This document shows positions 27,401 through 35,301 of a DNA stretch of 35,421 nt, piece after piece (position 1 is the stretch's first letter; every line of letters begins with the position of its first letter). The notes under the pieces were generated by a model, which was given only the letters and a program-made list of their open reading frames with translations, ran no database searches and was not told the DNA's origin. The stretch is from Bacteroides sp. (GTDB lineage Bacteria > Bacteroidota > Bacteroidia > Bacteroidales > Muribaculaceae), in assembly GCA_014803765.1 (NCBI GenBank), contig JAAVBC010000008.1, forward strand, positions 23,439-58,859, written 5' to 3'. Made by a program: the position numbers and the translations under genes.

Positions 27401-27665
27401 TGATTCGACTTGTTATGAGGGTATCGACCTGGCGCGTCTTCTGATGGAATCCTCGCGCCGTCTTTCTCCTCGGGACACATCTGCGTTCCGCGAGGGACGC
27501 GCACTTCTGGAACGCGAATATCTCCGCCATAAGCAATGGCAGGATTATCGCAATGCTCTTCCGCGACGCTATCGCAATGTATTAACTCCGAAGAATATGC
27601 GCAAATCGCGTATGATCCCTTACATAGACTCCCTTCGCAAGGTCTATTCGGCTGCGACCTTATAA
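24477..27665 (+). CDS. DUF2723 (TMEM260/GT117-like) membrane protein
   Basis: 1062 residues from ATG 24477, chosen because the promoter lies at 24422-24453; the longest frame starts at 24411. Residues about 1-45 form the first helix, followed by the DUF2723 signature [16 protein letters not shown] and [12 protein letters not shown]. About a dozen membrane helices follow to near residue 680. The rest (about 690-1062) is a large soluble part, probably periplasmic, with [22 protein letters not shown]. The family is very common in Bacteroidetes and belongs with the human O-mannosyltransferase TMEM260 (GT117), so O-glycosylation of exported proteins is plausible. aroK follows after 32 bases. Confidence 0.88.
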   Translation: [1062 protein letters not shown]

Positions 27666-27697
27666 ACTCCGCAATAACTCAATAAATAAGCAACGTA

Positions 27698-28228
27698 ATG
27701 ACACTCTTTCTGATCGGATACATGGCAAGTGGCAAGACCACTCTCGGGCGTGCCCTCGGACGCACCACAGGCTATCAGTTCATTGACCTGGATTTCTACA
27801 TAACCCAGCGCTATCGCAAGTCTATCCCTGAGATATTTGCCGAGATGGGTGAGGAGGAATTCCGGAGAATTGAATCGGAAATGCTGCGCGAAGTCGGAGA
27901 GTTCTGCGATGTGATCATCAGTTGCGGAGGGGGCACACCATGTTTTCATTCAAACATGGAATTCATGAACTCTCATGGGGTTACTCTCCTTCTGGATGCT
28001 TCGACGGAGTGTACTATCCGGCGGCTTAAGGAAGCTAAAACCCGGCGCCCGATTTTGGAGAAAGTGGCTGAGGAAGAACTGCCCGCTTTTATTGAATCTC
28101 ATAAATTGGAACGCGAACCTTTCTACTCGCAGGCTCAACTAAGGATGGATTCGGAGCAACTTGAGTCTGCGGAACAAATAAAATCGACTGTAGATCGTGT
28201 TTGCAAAATGCTCAGAATGAGAGAGTAA
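27698..28228 (+). CDS. aroK: Shikimate kinase
   Basis: 176 residues, normal size. It phosphorylates shikimate at the 3-hydroxyl using ATP on the way to chorismate. Seen: Walker A GYMASGKTT (7-15), the substrate Asp in FIDLDFYI, the FRRIESEML segment with the substrate-binding Arg, and CGGGTPC for shikimate binding. The LEREPFYSQAQ segment matches the lid-to-C-terminal region. It lies 32 bases after the DUF2723 gene on the same strand, so probably the same transcript. No obvious terminator follows before the promoter at 28271. Confidence 0.95.
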   Translation: MTLFLIGYMASGKTTLGRALGRTTGYQFIDLDFYITQRYRKSIPEIFAEMGEEEFRRIESEMLREVGEFCDVIISCGGGTPCFHSNMEFMNSHGVTLLLDASTECTIRRLKEAKTRRPILEKVAEEELPAFIESHKLEREPFYSQAQLRMDSEQLESAEQIKSTVDRVCKMLRMRE

Positions 28229-28270
28229 CAAAAGAAGTGAAATTTTTTATTAATTTTTTCTAAAAAAGTC

Positions 28271-28301
28271 TTGCGAATTGCAAAAATAATTCTTAACTTT
28301 G
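28271..28301 (+). promoter_or_regulatory. Orphan consensus promoter
   Basis: TTG (28271-28273), 20 bases, TAACTTTG (28294-28301): full consensus. No plus-strand protein gene lies downstream; the next gene is convergent (ends at 28515). Transcription should start near 28307. Confidence 0.75.
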
Positions 28302-28306
28302 CAGTG

Positions 28307-28461
28307 CAATAGAGCTAATGATTGGTTAGTTGTTTATTTTGACAACAGAGCAAAAGCGTTTAATGCCTGTGAAGGTGTGTAAACGGGGTGGCGAAAGCCG
28401 CCTTATAAAAGCTATTTAATGAGTGTGACTTGGAATGGGCCTGTCTGTAGACACGCCCTTT
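28307..28461 (+). ncRNA. Candidate structured small RNA, unrecognised
   Basis: About 155 bases between a consensus promoter and a hairpin that could end transcription. Predicted helices: aatag/ctatt (28308-28312 with 28412-28416) could close the domain; gttgt/acaac (28329-28346); cgttta/taaacg (28357-28385) with inner cct/agg; and ggggtggc-gaaa-gccgcctt (28385-28404), a GNRA tetraloop. It does not match tmRNA, RNase P RNA or SRP RNA features that I know. 6S RNA is not excluded. Reading frames here are short or antisense to the coiled-coil gene. Confidence 0.55.
28437..28461 (+). terminator. Hairpin ending the small RNA
   Basis: gggc/gccc (28437-28440, 28455-28458), one C-C mismatch, then tgtc/gaca (28442-28445, 28450-28453) with loop tgta. 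A short TTT follows. The U-tract is weak, so this is moderate evidence. Confidence 0.45.
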
Positions 28462-28514
28462 CCGCGTTTATATACCCCCCTTCTCCACTTAGACTCCACT
28501 CCGGGTCAAGTATC

Positions 28515-29072
28515 TTACAGGTCGAGTTCCATGAGCCAGTCGGTGTCGTCGGCAGGGCGCGCGGGACGACGCGACTTGCGGGGAACGACGGGCTTGACAT
28601 TCAGCATGTCAAAGCGCTCGCCTTCTTTCAGATCTGCTTCCTCAGATTCCTGTTCTTCATTACGGGCTTTCAATATCCGAGCCTCACGAAGAAGATCTGA
28701 TTGCTCACGTAATTTCCCCTTCAGTTCCTTTATTCGCGCTTCATATCGCTCTTTCTGTTCTGTGAATTTCTCCAGTTGCTTCTCAATCTCCTTGAGTTCG
28801 ATTTCAGTAGCTTCCCATTCTTTCAGACGAAGCTCCAGCCCGACCACCTTCTCATTGAGCCCGGCAATCTCCTTTTCATATTCCCGGCGCATATTCTCCC
28901 GCTCCTCCTCCCCCTGCGACTGAGCAAGCGCAGCTTCGACAAGACGCTCCCTTTCAGTTTCGGAACGCAACAAGAGATCGCGAAGAAGAGCAAGCTCCTC
29001 CTCGCGTTCATTCCATAACGCCGCATATCGCCGGGGATGCAACCATAAACTCCACCCTCCCGGCTTTTTCAT
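28515..29072 (-). CDS. Coiled-coil protein coupled to the receiver/ATP-grasp gene
   Basis: 185 residues with no recognised family. Residues about 20-150 are almost all charged heptad-like helix (EEELALLRDLLLRSETERERL and onward), a long coiled coil. The tail (about 155-185) is proline/arginine-rich, then ends in an acidic-hydrophobic motif, DDTDWLMELDL, which looks like a short binding motif. No signal peptide. Its ATG overlaps the stop of the upstream gene by 4 bases (ATGA), suggesting translational coupling and a joint function, perhaps as scaffold or adaptor for the ATP-grasp protein. Confidence 0.7.
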   Translation of the reverse strand: MKKPGGWSLWLHPRRYAALWNEREEELALLRDLLLRSETERERLVEAALAQSQGEEERENMRREYEKEIAGLNEKVVGLELRLKEWEATEIELKEIEKQLEKFTEQKERYEARIKELKGKLREQSDLLREARILKARNEEQESEEADLKEGERFDMLNVKPVVPRKSRRPARPADDTDWLMELDL

Positions 29073-32065
29073 GCGTCCTTACCCTTTCCGGGCTTCACCA
29101 CTATACCTTTTGATTTCCTGCCATTAATGGCAATTGAGAGAGGATCAGCAAACTCTACTATCCTTATCTTATCACTCTCATAGACGGCAGGCTGAGAATC
29201 AAGCCATGTTGTGTCTATCATTCCGGAATTTCCGGGCTGATCAATCGTGAAATATCCTACTCCGAACGAAGTCAGATTCTGGAAGAAGTGAGTGCCCTGC
29301 GACGGCTCGATACGATATCCGGGTAATGCCGATTCCACAATCAGTCTTGCCCCCGCAATCTGAGGCCACTTCACAGGTATGCCCAAGGCCGAATCCGATG
29401 AACCCCAGCGCCCGGGACCAATCAGAATGTAGGGCAAACCCTTCTCCACCATCTCTTTGTTGATTTTCTCAACCTCAAGAGCGGTAGCGACATTCTGGGA
29501 GGAATCAAATGACGTAGGCTTGACATAGACAATATGCCTGACATTATCCATCAGTCCGTGACCCAAAGCAGTGCCGCTCCTAAGGATAAGATCCTCATCG
29601 GCGACGTCAAGCAGCGAATCATCGAGCATCTCTTTCTTATCCACTATCGGACGAATCTGCAGCCAATAGACTGTCCCTTTCTTATCGCTGCGCATCGCAT
29701 CGGGATTGATGTTGCCTGCGAATTCTATCTCCACGGGACGCCCCATCTCATATTGCCCCGTAGAAAGCATGAAGTCAATTATTTTCGCAAGCGGGAAAAC
29801 ACCATGATTCAGCACATTGGCAAATGTCACCACTTTTCTGCCCTGACCGAAATCAGTGTCGCGCAGAATCCGGTCGTTGACATCGAATGTCGACACCAGA
29901 TAACGCAACGCGCCCGTAGCTGCCGCATCATTGACATTCAGCTTATGGATATTAAAGGAATCATCTACCTTGAATTCTCCCGTAGAGTCAGCATTGCAGG
30001 GGAGCGCATAGAGAGTCGTCTGCGTGTCGCGCAGTGCCAACTGCAATGTGGAGGTTTGAAGCACTTTCGTAGGATGCTTCGGAGAGAAGCGCAAAGCCAT
30101 CCCTCCGTCAACTATATATTTGCCGAGTCCTACAGCGACTTCAGCCACTCCGTCCTCTGCCACTTCATCATTAAGCGGGTAATAATTAAGCGAACGTCCG
30201 ACTCCCGAGAAACTGGGATAATAATATCCGGAGTGATTCTCGCCGGCGACTTCCTGGAGAATGACTGCCATCTTTTCCTGGTCGATGACATTGCTTGTCG
30301 CATTCATATACGCCTTCGAATCGGCAAAGAACACTGAGGCATACACCCCCTTCACTGCATCACAAAGCAGACGCAGACGCTCCTGAGTATCTTCAAGCCA
30401 GGGAATCATATATGTGGAATAGATGCCGGCGAAGGGTTGATAGTGCGAATCTTCGAGCAAGGAGGAGGAACGGACAGCCAACGGACGATCTACGACCTCA
30501 AACAGCGCCAGGAAATTTCTGATAATCTCTTCCGGAAGTTCCGCCTTGAGGAATGCTGCCAATATCTCTTCATCCGGGCGATCGGAGAGCGCAATCGGAT
30601 AGAGATTGTTGGTATCCATAAATTCGTCGAAGATATCTGTGCAGAGCACTACCGTACGGGGAATCGTCAGCTCCACCCCATCGAAGTTCTCACATTCCGG
30701 ATGATGCTTTATTATCTGGTCGATAAATGCCAGACCGCGACCCTTACCCCCTAACGAGCCTTCACCGATACGGGCAAAATTACTGTAACGGTCGAATCTG
30801 TCGTTACGAAATATGGCTACTACCCCGCGGTTTTTCATCCTGCGGTATTTTACAATACACTCAAAAATGAGTTTCTTCACAGCCTCCGCCTGACTCATAT
30901 CGCTGAAGCGATACGAACGGATAACTTCCGCTATAGGAAAGAGAGCGCGGGAATAGAACCATCGGGACACCTTATTCGACGAGCATAGCTCCCACAGAGC
31001 CTCATCAGGAATATCGAATATCTGTTTCTGCATCTCTTTCAGATTGGAGATGCGCATCAGAATCTTATCGTTATCCTTGGGGTCACGGACAATGAAGTCG
31101 CCGAATCCGAAATATCTTGTCGCCTCTTTCTTAAGATCCTGAGGGAGGGTTTTTGAATTTTTATCCAGGAATTTCAATCCCTCCTTGGCTGCCTTCTCTG
31201 CATTTTCAGCCTCCTGACTTTCAAGGATAATCGGAAGATAAGGATCTATCGAATGGACATATTCGGCAAATTGAAAACCGGCTTCGGGATCTTTCACGCC
31301 GCCGCGCGGGAAGCGCACGTCGCTGATGATTCCAAGCATATTGTTGCCATAGCGGTCGAAAAGCTCCTTCGCCTCCTCATAGTCGCGGGCAAGAAGCACT
31401 TTCGGACGCCCGCGCATACGGAGCATCTGCTCATGCTCGTTGAGAGCTTCGCTTGAGAAATTGCGGCTCTGTGTTAGCAGGAAGCGATAAAGATGGGGTA
31501 GTATGGAGGAATAGAACCGAATGGAGTCTTCGATAAGGAGAATAGTCTGTACGCCGACACTCTCTATGTCATTGTCAGCGTTCATTCGGTCCTCTATAAG
31601 CTTGATGATGGCAAGTATGAGATCAACATTGCCGAGCCAGGAGAATACATAGTCTACTCCGCGCAAATCTTCATCCGCAATCCTGCGTCTGACCTCCTTC
31701 GAGAAAGGAGTCAGCACCACGAAAGGGATGTCAGGATAAAGAGTGTCGAGTTGTCGCGCCTCATGAAAGGTCTCGCTGATGTCGACGCCGGGCATGGCGA
31801 TAATCAGATCGAAGTTCTTCTGACGCAGTTCTTCACGCGCTTCGGCATAGGTGGCAACCTTTGTGAAGCGGGGAGGCGACGACAGATTGAGCGACACATA
31901 TTCAAAATAAATCTGCTCATCAACTCTGCCATCCTCCTCCATCATGAAGGCATCATAGGGCGTAGCAATCAGAAGCACATTAAAAATGCGCTTCTGCATA
32001 AGATTCTGAAAAGCCGTATCTTTCAGATAGAGCGTATTCAGATGTTTTTCATCGACATTTTTCAT
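29069..32065 (-). CDS. Two receiver-like domains fused to PEP-synthase-type ATP-binding domain
   Basis: 998 residues, soluble. Residues 24-162 resemble a receiver but lack the phospho-acceptor (DLIIAMPGVD). Residues 172-330 look like an active receiver: acidic Glu179/Asp180 in ILLIEDS, acceptor Asp249 in ISDVRFP, Ser283, Lys302. Residues about 425-808 match the PPDK/PEP synthase ATP-binding domain: GSLGGKG (Lys441), VRSSSLLED (Arg532), VEIEFA (777-782) and QIRP (Gln803, Arg805), the usual nucleotide-site residues. No phosphohistidine or PEP/pyruvate barrel domain follows. A C-terminal part (about 830-998) has GPGRWGSSDSALGIPVKWPQ and QGTHFFQNLTSFGVGYF. Probably a signal-controlled phosphotransferase or kinase of unknown substrate. 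4-base overlaps join it to hemD and the coiled-coil gene. Confidence 0.8.
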   Translation of the reverse strand: MKNVDEKHLNTLYLKDTAFQNLMQKRIFNVLLIATPYDAFMMEEDGRVDEQIYFEYVSLNLSSPPRFTKVATYAEAREELRQKNFDLIIAMPGVDISETFHEARQLDTLYPDIPFVVLTPFSKEVRRRIADEDLRGVDYVFSWLGNVDLILAIIKLIEDRMNADNDIESVGVQTILLIEDSIRFYSSILPHLYRFLLTQSRNFSSEALNEHEQMLRMRGRPKVLLARDYEEAKELFDRYGNNMLGIISDVRFPRGGVKDPEAGFQFAEYVHSIDPYLPIILESQEAENAEKAAKEGLKFLDKNSKTLPQDLKKEATRYFGFGDFIVRDPKDNDKILMRISNLKEMQKQIFDIPDEALWELCSSNKVSRWFYSRALFPIAEVIRSYRFSDMSQAEAVKKLIFECIVKYRRMKNRGVVAIFRNDRFDRYSNFARIGEGSLGGKGRGLAFIDQIIKHHPECENFDGVELTIPRTVVLCTDIFDEFMDTNNLYPIALSDRPDEEILAAFLKAELPEEIIRNFLALFEVVDRPLAVRSSSLLEDSHYQPFAGIYSTYMIPWLEDTQERLRLLCDAVKGVYASVFFADSKAYMNATSNVIDQEKMAVILQEVAGENHSGYYYPSFSGVGRSLNYYPLNDEVAEDGVAEVAVGLGKYIVDGGMALRFSPKHPTKVLQTSTLQLALRDTQTTLYALPCNADSTGEFKVDDSFNIHKLNVNDAAATGALRYLVSTFDVNDRILRDTDFGQGRKVVTFANVLNHGVFPLAKIIDFMLSTGQYEMGRPVEIEFAGNINPDAMRSDKKGTVYWLQIRPIVDKKEMLDDSLLDVADEDLILRSGTALGHGLMDNVRHIVYVKPTSFDSSQNVATALEVEKINKEMVEKGLPYILIGPGRWGSSDSALGIPVKWPQIAGARLIVESALPGYRIEPSQGTHFFQNLTSFGVGYFTIDQPGNSGMIDTTWLDSQPAVYESDKIRIVEFADPLSIAINGRKSKGIVVKPGKGKDA

Positions 32066-32820
32066 TTTTCTGCCTGCGCGGTCAGGAAGGCGTCGAGCGC
32101 TGCCGGCATAGAAGGATATTCCGGCGTGGGGGCACTGTAGTCGAGACGCAATCCATGATCAGTGACAGCCTTGGCTGTCGGCGCTCCGTAGGTGCCTATA
32201 TAGACTCCCTCCTTCTCCTGATTGAAATTCGGGAAATTCTTTACGAGAGAATCAATTCCCGCCGGGCTGAAGAATAGAAGAAGATCATAGTCGAATGGCT
32301 CGTCGGGAGTGAAGTCATTGCTGACCGTGCGATACATCACTACCTTTTCGTAGTTGATGCCGTTCTCATCGAGCACCGACATATTGTCTTTATGTACATC
32401 CGATATCGGGAAGAGAAATTTCTCGTCTTTGTTCTTTAGTATGCCGGCAAGAAGCTGCGGATCGTCAAGCTTACCGGTCTTGCCGAAGAAGATCTTACGC
32501 TTTCTATACACTATGTATTTCTGCAGATAGAGAGCAATGCTCTCGGAAGTGCAGAAATATTTCATCGTGTCCGGAACGGATATGCGCATTTCCTCACACA
32601 ATCTGAAGTAATTATCAACGGCATGCCTGCCCGTGAAGATTACCGCCGTGAAATCGGCAGGATTAATCTTGAACTGACGAAAGTCTTTTATCGACAATCC
32701 CTCTACCTTGATAAAGGGACGGAAGATAATTTCCACTCCATGTTTTTCCGCTATATCGTAATAGGGAGATTTCGGAGTTGTGGGCTTCGGCTGGGAAACC
32801 AATATTCTCTTTATGCTCAT
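32062..32820 (-). CDS. hemD: Uroporphyrinogen-III synthase
   Basis: 252 residues. HemD cyclises hydroxymethylbilane to uroporphyrinogen III with inversion of ring D. The family is poorly conserved, but the two-lobed pattern is clear: ILVSQPKP at the start, AVIFTGRHAVDNYF, FLFPISDVHKDNM (conserved region before the second lobe), VVMYRTV, LLLFFSPAGIDSLV and YIGTYGAPTAKAVTDHGL. It starts 48 bases after DUF4271 and its stop overlaps the next ATG by 4 bases (ATGA). No other heme gene is in the window. Confidence 0.85.
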   Translation of the reverse strand: MSIKRILVSQPKPTTPKSPYYDIAEKHGVEIIFRPFIKVEGLSIKDFRQFKINPADFTAVIFTGRHAVDNYFRLCEEMRISVPDTMKYFCTSESIALYLQKYIVYRKRKIFFGKTGKLDDPQLLAGILKNKDEKFLFPISDVHKDNMSVLDENGINYEKVVMYRTVSNDFTPDEPFDYDLLLFFSPAGIDSLVKNFPNFNQEKEGVYIGTYGAPTAKAVTDHGLRLDYSAPTPEYPSMPAALDAFLTAQAEK

Positions 32821-32868
32821 TTTATGACGATATTCCTATAGGGTTTGCTGCGTGTGTGCATACTCTTC

Positions 32869-33648
32869 TCAGAGTGTAATCCCTGTCAGACGACACGCCG
32901 TATACAACGTTATAACGACAGGCACTATTTCTAAACTGCAAAGATAGTACAAAAAAAGCACCCACGAACTCATTTGAGTGAAAAAAATTCTAAATCCTTT
33001 CCAAATATATAGTATTTTAGCTATCAGATACCCTATCCAACCTATCGCAACCCCCCAAGCGGCATTACCCGGATAGCATACGAGCAGCACTGCCATGGGA
33101 AACATCACGGCGGCACTCAGACTCTGGGCAGCCCAGAATCCGCGGACCCATAGCCGCGCATGGCGGGCATCGCTGAAGACATTGCCACATATTAAATAGG
33201 CTGCTGTCATCGCTATCTCATATACTAAAGCACACCCCACACACATCCCGGCACCCACCATATCTTCCCCTCCCCCGGAGATCGCCCCGTATAATAAAAT
33301 CCCCGCACTCAGCGCCCACACGAAGTTAAGTATCATCATAAACGACACCTCTCTCACCGTATTGTCGAGCATATTCCCGCGCTCGCGGACATTTGTCAGT
33401 TCTTTGAAGATAGCTGAGATATATTTGGAGTTCTTCCGATAGCGTACGGCGACTGTAACAAAGAGAGCAAGCAGGGCGAGAAGCAGCCATGAAGTCGCCC
33501 GTTCTTCTCCATGATGATACGTCGGGAGCTGCGGACTCTCCGGAACATCCATAACTATGACGTAGGATGTGTCGCGGGGCGTCGTGTCTATAGTCAGCGT
33601 ATCCTGAAGCGCTGAATCAAGCGTTATCGTATCTCTTGCTACAGCCAT
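32869..33648 (-). CDS. DUF4271 integral membrane protein
   Basis: 259 residues. A Thr/Asp-rich N-terminus (about 1-50) is followed by about six membrane helices (starting near residues 52, 98, 127, 157, 185 and 222). The NMLDNTVREVSFMMILNFVWAL stretch and the membrane layout fit DUF4271, a Bacteroidetes family that, as I recall, often lies beside hemD. Function is not known. The ATG at 33648 overlaps the end of the epimerase gene by 10 bases and hemD follows 48 bases later, so it belongs to one operon. Confidence 0.8.
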   Translation of the reverse strand: MAVARDTITLDSALQDTLTIDTTPRDTSYVIVMDVPESPQLPTYHHGEERATSWLLLALLALFVTVAVRYRKNSKYISAIFKELTNVRERGNMLDNTVREVSFMMILNFVWALSAGILLYGAISGGGEDMVGAGMCVGCALVYEIAMTAAYLICGNVFSDARHARLWVRGFWAAQSLSAAVMFPMAVLLVCYPGNAAWGVAIGWIGYLIAKILYIWKGFRIFFTQMSSWVLFLYYLCSLEIVPVVITLYTACRLTGITL

Positions 33649-34661
33649 CCCTCTTTCTTATACCATTCGATACTCCGCCTCACTCCCTCTTTGAGCGTCA
33701 CCTGAGGATTGAATCCGAACTCTTTTTTTGCGCGATCGACGTTCACACTCCAGTTGCGCTGCGCCATGATGTTATATTTATCACTGTTCAGCGTCGAGGG
33801 TTTCCCTTTGGCAACCCCTATTTTCTCTGCGACAGCCGACACTCCCTTCAACCCCCATAACGGGACAGTCACCGGGACCACGAGTCTCTTATTCATTGCC
33901 TCAGCTGAAATCCGGCGAAATTCTTTCTGGGAGTAGACCTGCGGGTCAGCCACATTGTAGAGCCGTCCTGTCGGCGCCTTCTCAAGCGCATCATAGATGG
34001 CGCGCGCAAGATCTTCGACATATATGAAAGTCAGAAGCTGACGCTTGTAGCCGACACTGAAATCAAACCCCGCCTTTATGGATTTGAACATCAGAAAGTA
34101 ATCTTTATCTCTCGGGCCATAGATTCCCGTGGCGCGAAAGATTATATAAGGGATTCCCTCCATCTGCAGCAGCATCTCGGCTTTTAGTTTCGAGGCTCCA
34201 TAGCGCGTGTTGGGGACAGGGATATTTTCCTCATTGACAGGATTGCCGCTCCGCTCCTCAGCCGGACCCACTGCCGACAGCGAGGAAATATACAGAAATT
34301 TATCGGGCATTTTCCCGCTCATCTTCAGAGCTGCAAGAAAGTAGCGGAGATAATCATAGTTGATGCGTGAGAAATCGGAAAAACGAAGGCATTTCGTCGC
34401 TCCGAGATTATACACTATCCAATCCCATTTCTCACCGGCAGGCAGTGCATTTTCAAGGGCTTTTGCCATGCCTTCAGCTGCATTGTCGGCATCGAAATCG
34501 AATTCTATAAATCGGATACGCTCATCTGCAAGATATTTACGCGATGTGGAGTGTCGGACACCTGCCCATATCTCATAGCCGCGGCGCAGACCCTCTTCCA
34601 CAATAAACCCTCCGACGAATCCGCCGGCACCCATCACGAGTATTTTTTTCTTTCCTTCCAT
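33639..34661 (-). CDS. NAD(P)-dependent epimerase/dehydratase (extended SDR)
   Basis: 340 residues from ATG 34661, which has GGGAGA just upstream; the longer frame needs a TTG inside the neighbouring gene. The nucleotide-binding motif is VMGAGGFVGGF near the N-terminus and the catalytic motif is YGASK, with LYISSLSAVGP-type segment before it. ATGIYGPRDKDYF and FIYVEDLARAIYDAL follow, as in sugar-nucleotide epimerases and 3-beta-HSD-like enzymes. Substrate unknown. It begins 13 bases after the deacetylase stop codon and overlaps DUF4271 by 10 bases. Confidence 0.85.
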   Translation of the reverse strand: MEGKKKILVMGAGGFVGGFIVEEGLRRGYEIWAGVRHSTSRKYLADERIRFIEFDFDADNAAEGMAKALENALPAGEKWDWIVYNLGATKCLRFSDFSRINYDYLRYFLAALKMSGKMPDKFLYISSLSAVGPAEERSGNPVNEENIPVPNTRYGASKLKAEMLLQMEGIPYIIFRATGIYGPRDKDYFLMFKSIKAGFDFSVGYKRQLLTFIYVEDLARAIYDALEKAPTGRLYNVADPQVYSQKEFRRISAEAMNKRLVVPVTVPLWGLKGVSAVAEKIGVAKGKPSTLNSDKYNIMAQRNWSVNVDRAKKEFGFNPQVTLKEGVRRSIEWYKKEGWL

Positions 34662-34674
34662 AGGGTTTTCTCCC

Positions 34675-35301
34675 TTATTTCTGTTGGATAATAGAAAATT
34701 CATATCCTTCCTCAAGTAGCCATTCGAGAGCTTCCGGAAGTGCTTTTTCAAGCCGTGGGAATGCTTTTATCGAGTCATGAAAGACTATCACGCTTCCATT
34801 TCTGGCATATTTCCTCACATTCCTGACTACATCTCCGGCATTGAGACGTCGGCTGTAGTCGCGTGTCACGAGGTCGTACATCACAATCCTGTAACGCTTC
34901 CTCAGTGCGAGCGTTTGCCGCGGACGAAGCCAGCCATGTGGCGGACGAAAAAGTGTAGTCGGTAAATGCCCGGCAGCCTCTGCCACATCTCTGAGATACC
35001 TCCGGCAGCTGACACTCTGTCCTGCCAGATGATGATGCGTGTGATTCCCTATCGCGTGTCCGCGGGCAATCACCTCTTTCAACAATCCCGGATAACGCAT
35101 GGCATTCTCGCCGACCATAAAGAATGTGGCTTTGATGCCGTAACGGTCGAGAACATCGAGCACCCACGGAGTCACCTCCGGCACAGGTCCGTCGTCAAAC
35201 GTTAGATATACTCTCTTTCTCTTCCCCCTGTCCGGGAGTCGGAAAAGTCCGCCCGGAGTCAGCCAACGGAAGAAAAGCGGGGGTCGCTCAATCCAGCCCA
35301 T
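34675..35301 (-). CDS. NodB-family polysaccharide deacetylase
   Basis: 208 residues from ATG 35301 (MGWIERPP), the start typical of this family in Bacteroidetes; the frame continues upstream to the window edge only through TTG and a weaker ATG at 35364. Motif 1 is VYLTFDDGPVPE (Asp36/Asp37), motif 2 GNHTHHH (His87, His91), and the RPPHGW motif follows. These metal-dependent enzymes remove N- or O-acetyl groups from cell-wall or capsular sugars. No clear signal peptide is seen with this start. It leads the operon with the epimerase and DUF4271. The 35302-35421 stretch shows no TAnnTTTG box on this strand. Confidence 0.88.
   Translation of the reverse strand: MGWIERPPLFFRWLTPGGLFRLPDRGKRKRVYLTFDDGPVPEVTPWVLDVLDRYGIKATFFMVGENAMRYPGLLKEVIARGHAIGNHTHHHLAGQSVSCRRYLRDVAEAAGHLPTTLFRPPHGWLRPRQTLALRKRYRIVMYDLVTRDYSRRLNAGDVVRNVRKYARNGSVIVFHDSIKAFPRLEKALPEALEWLLEEGYEFSIIQQK

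Noticed and set aside
28419..28700. 93-residue plus-strand frame after the orphan promoter
   Set aside because: Mostly antisense to the coiled-coil gene, composition unlike a protein, and its start is inside a predicted RNA hairpin region.
34662..34751. 30-residue N-terminal extension of the epimerase
   Set aside because: It needs a TTG inside the deacetylase gene; the ATG at 34661 has a good ribosome site and matches the family start.
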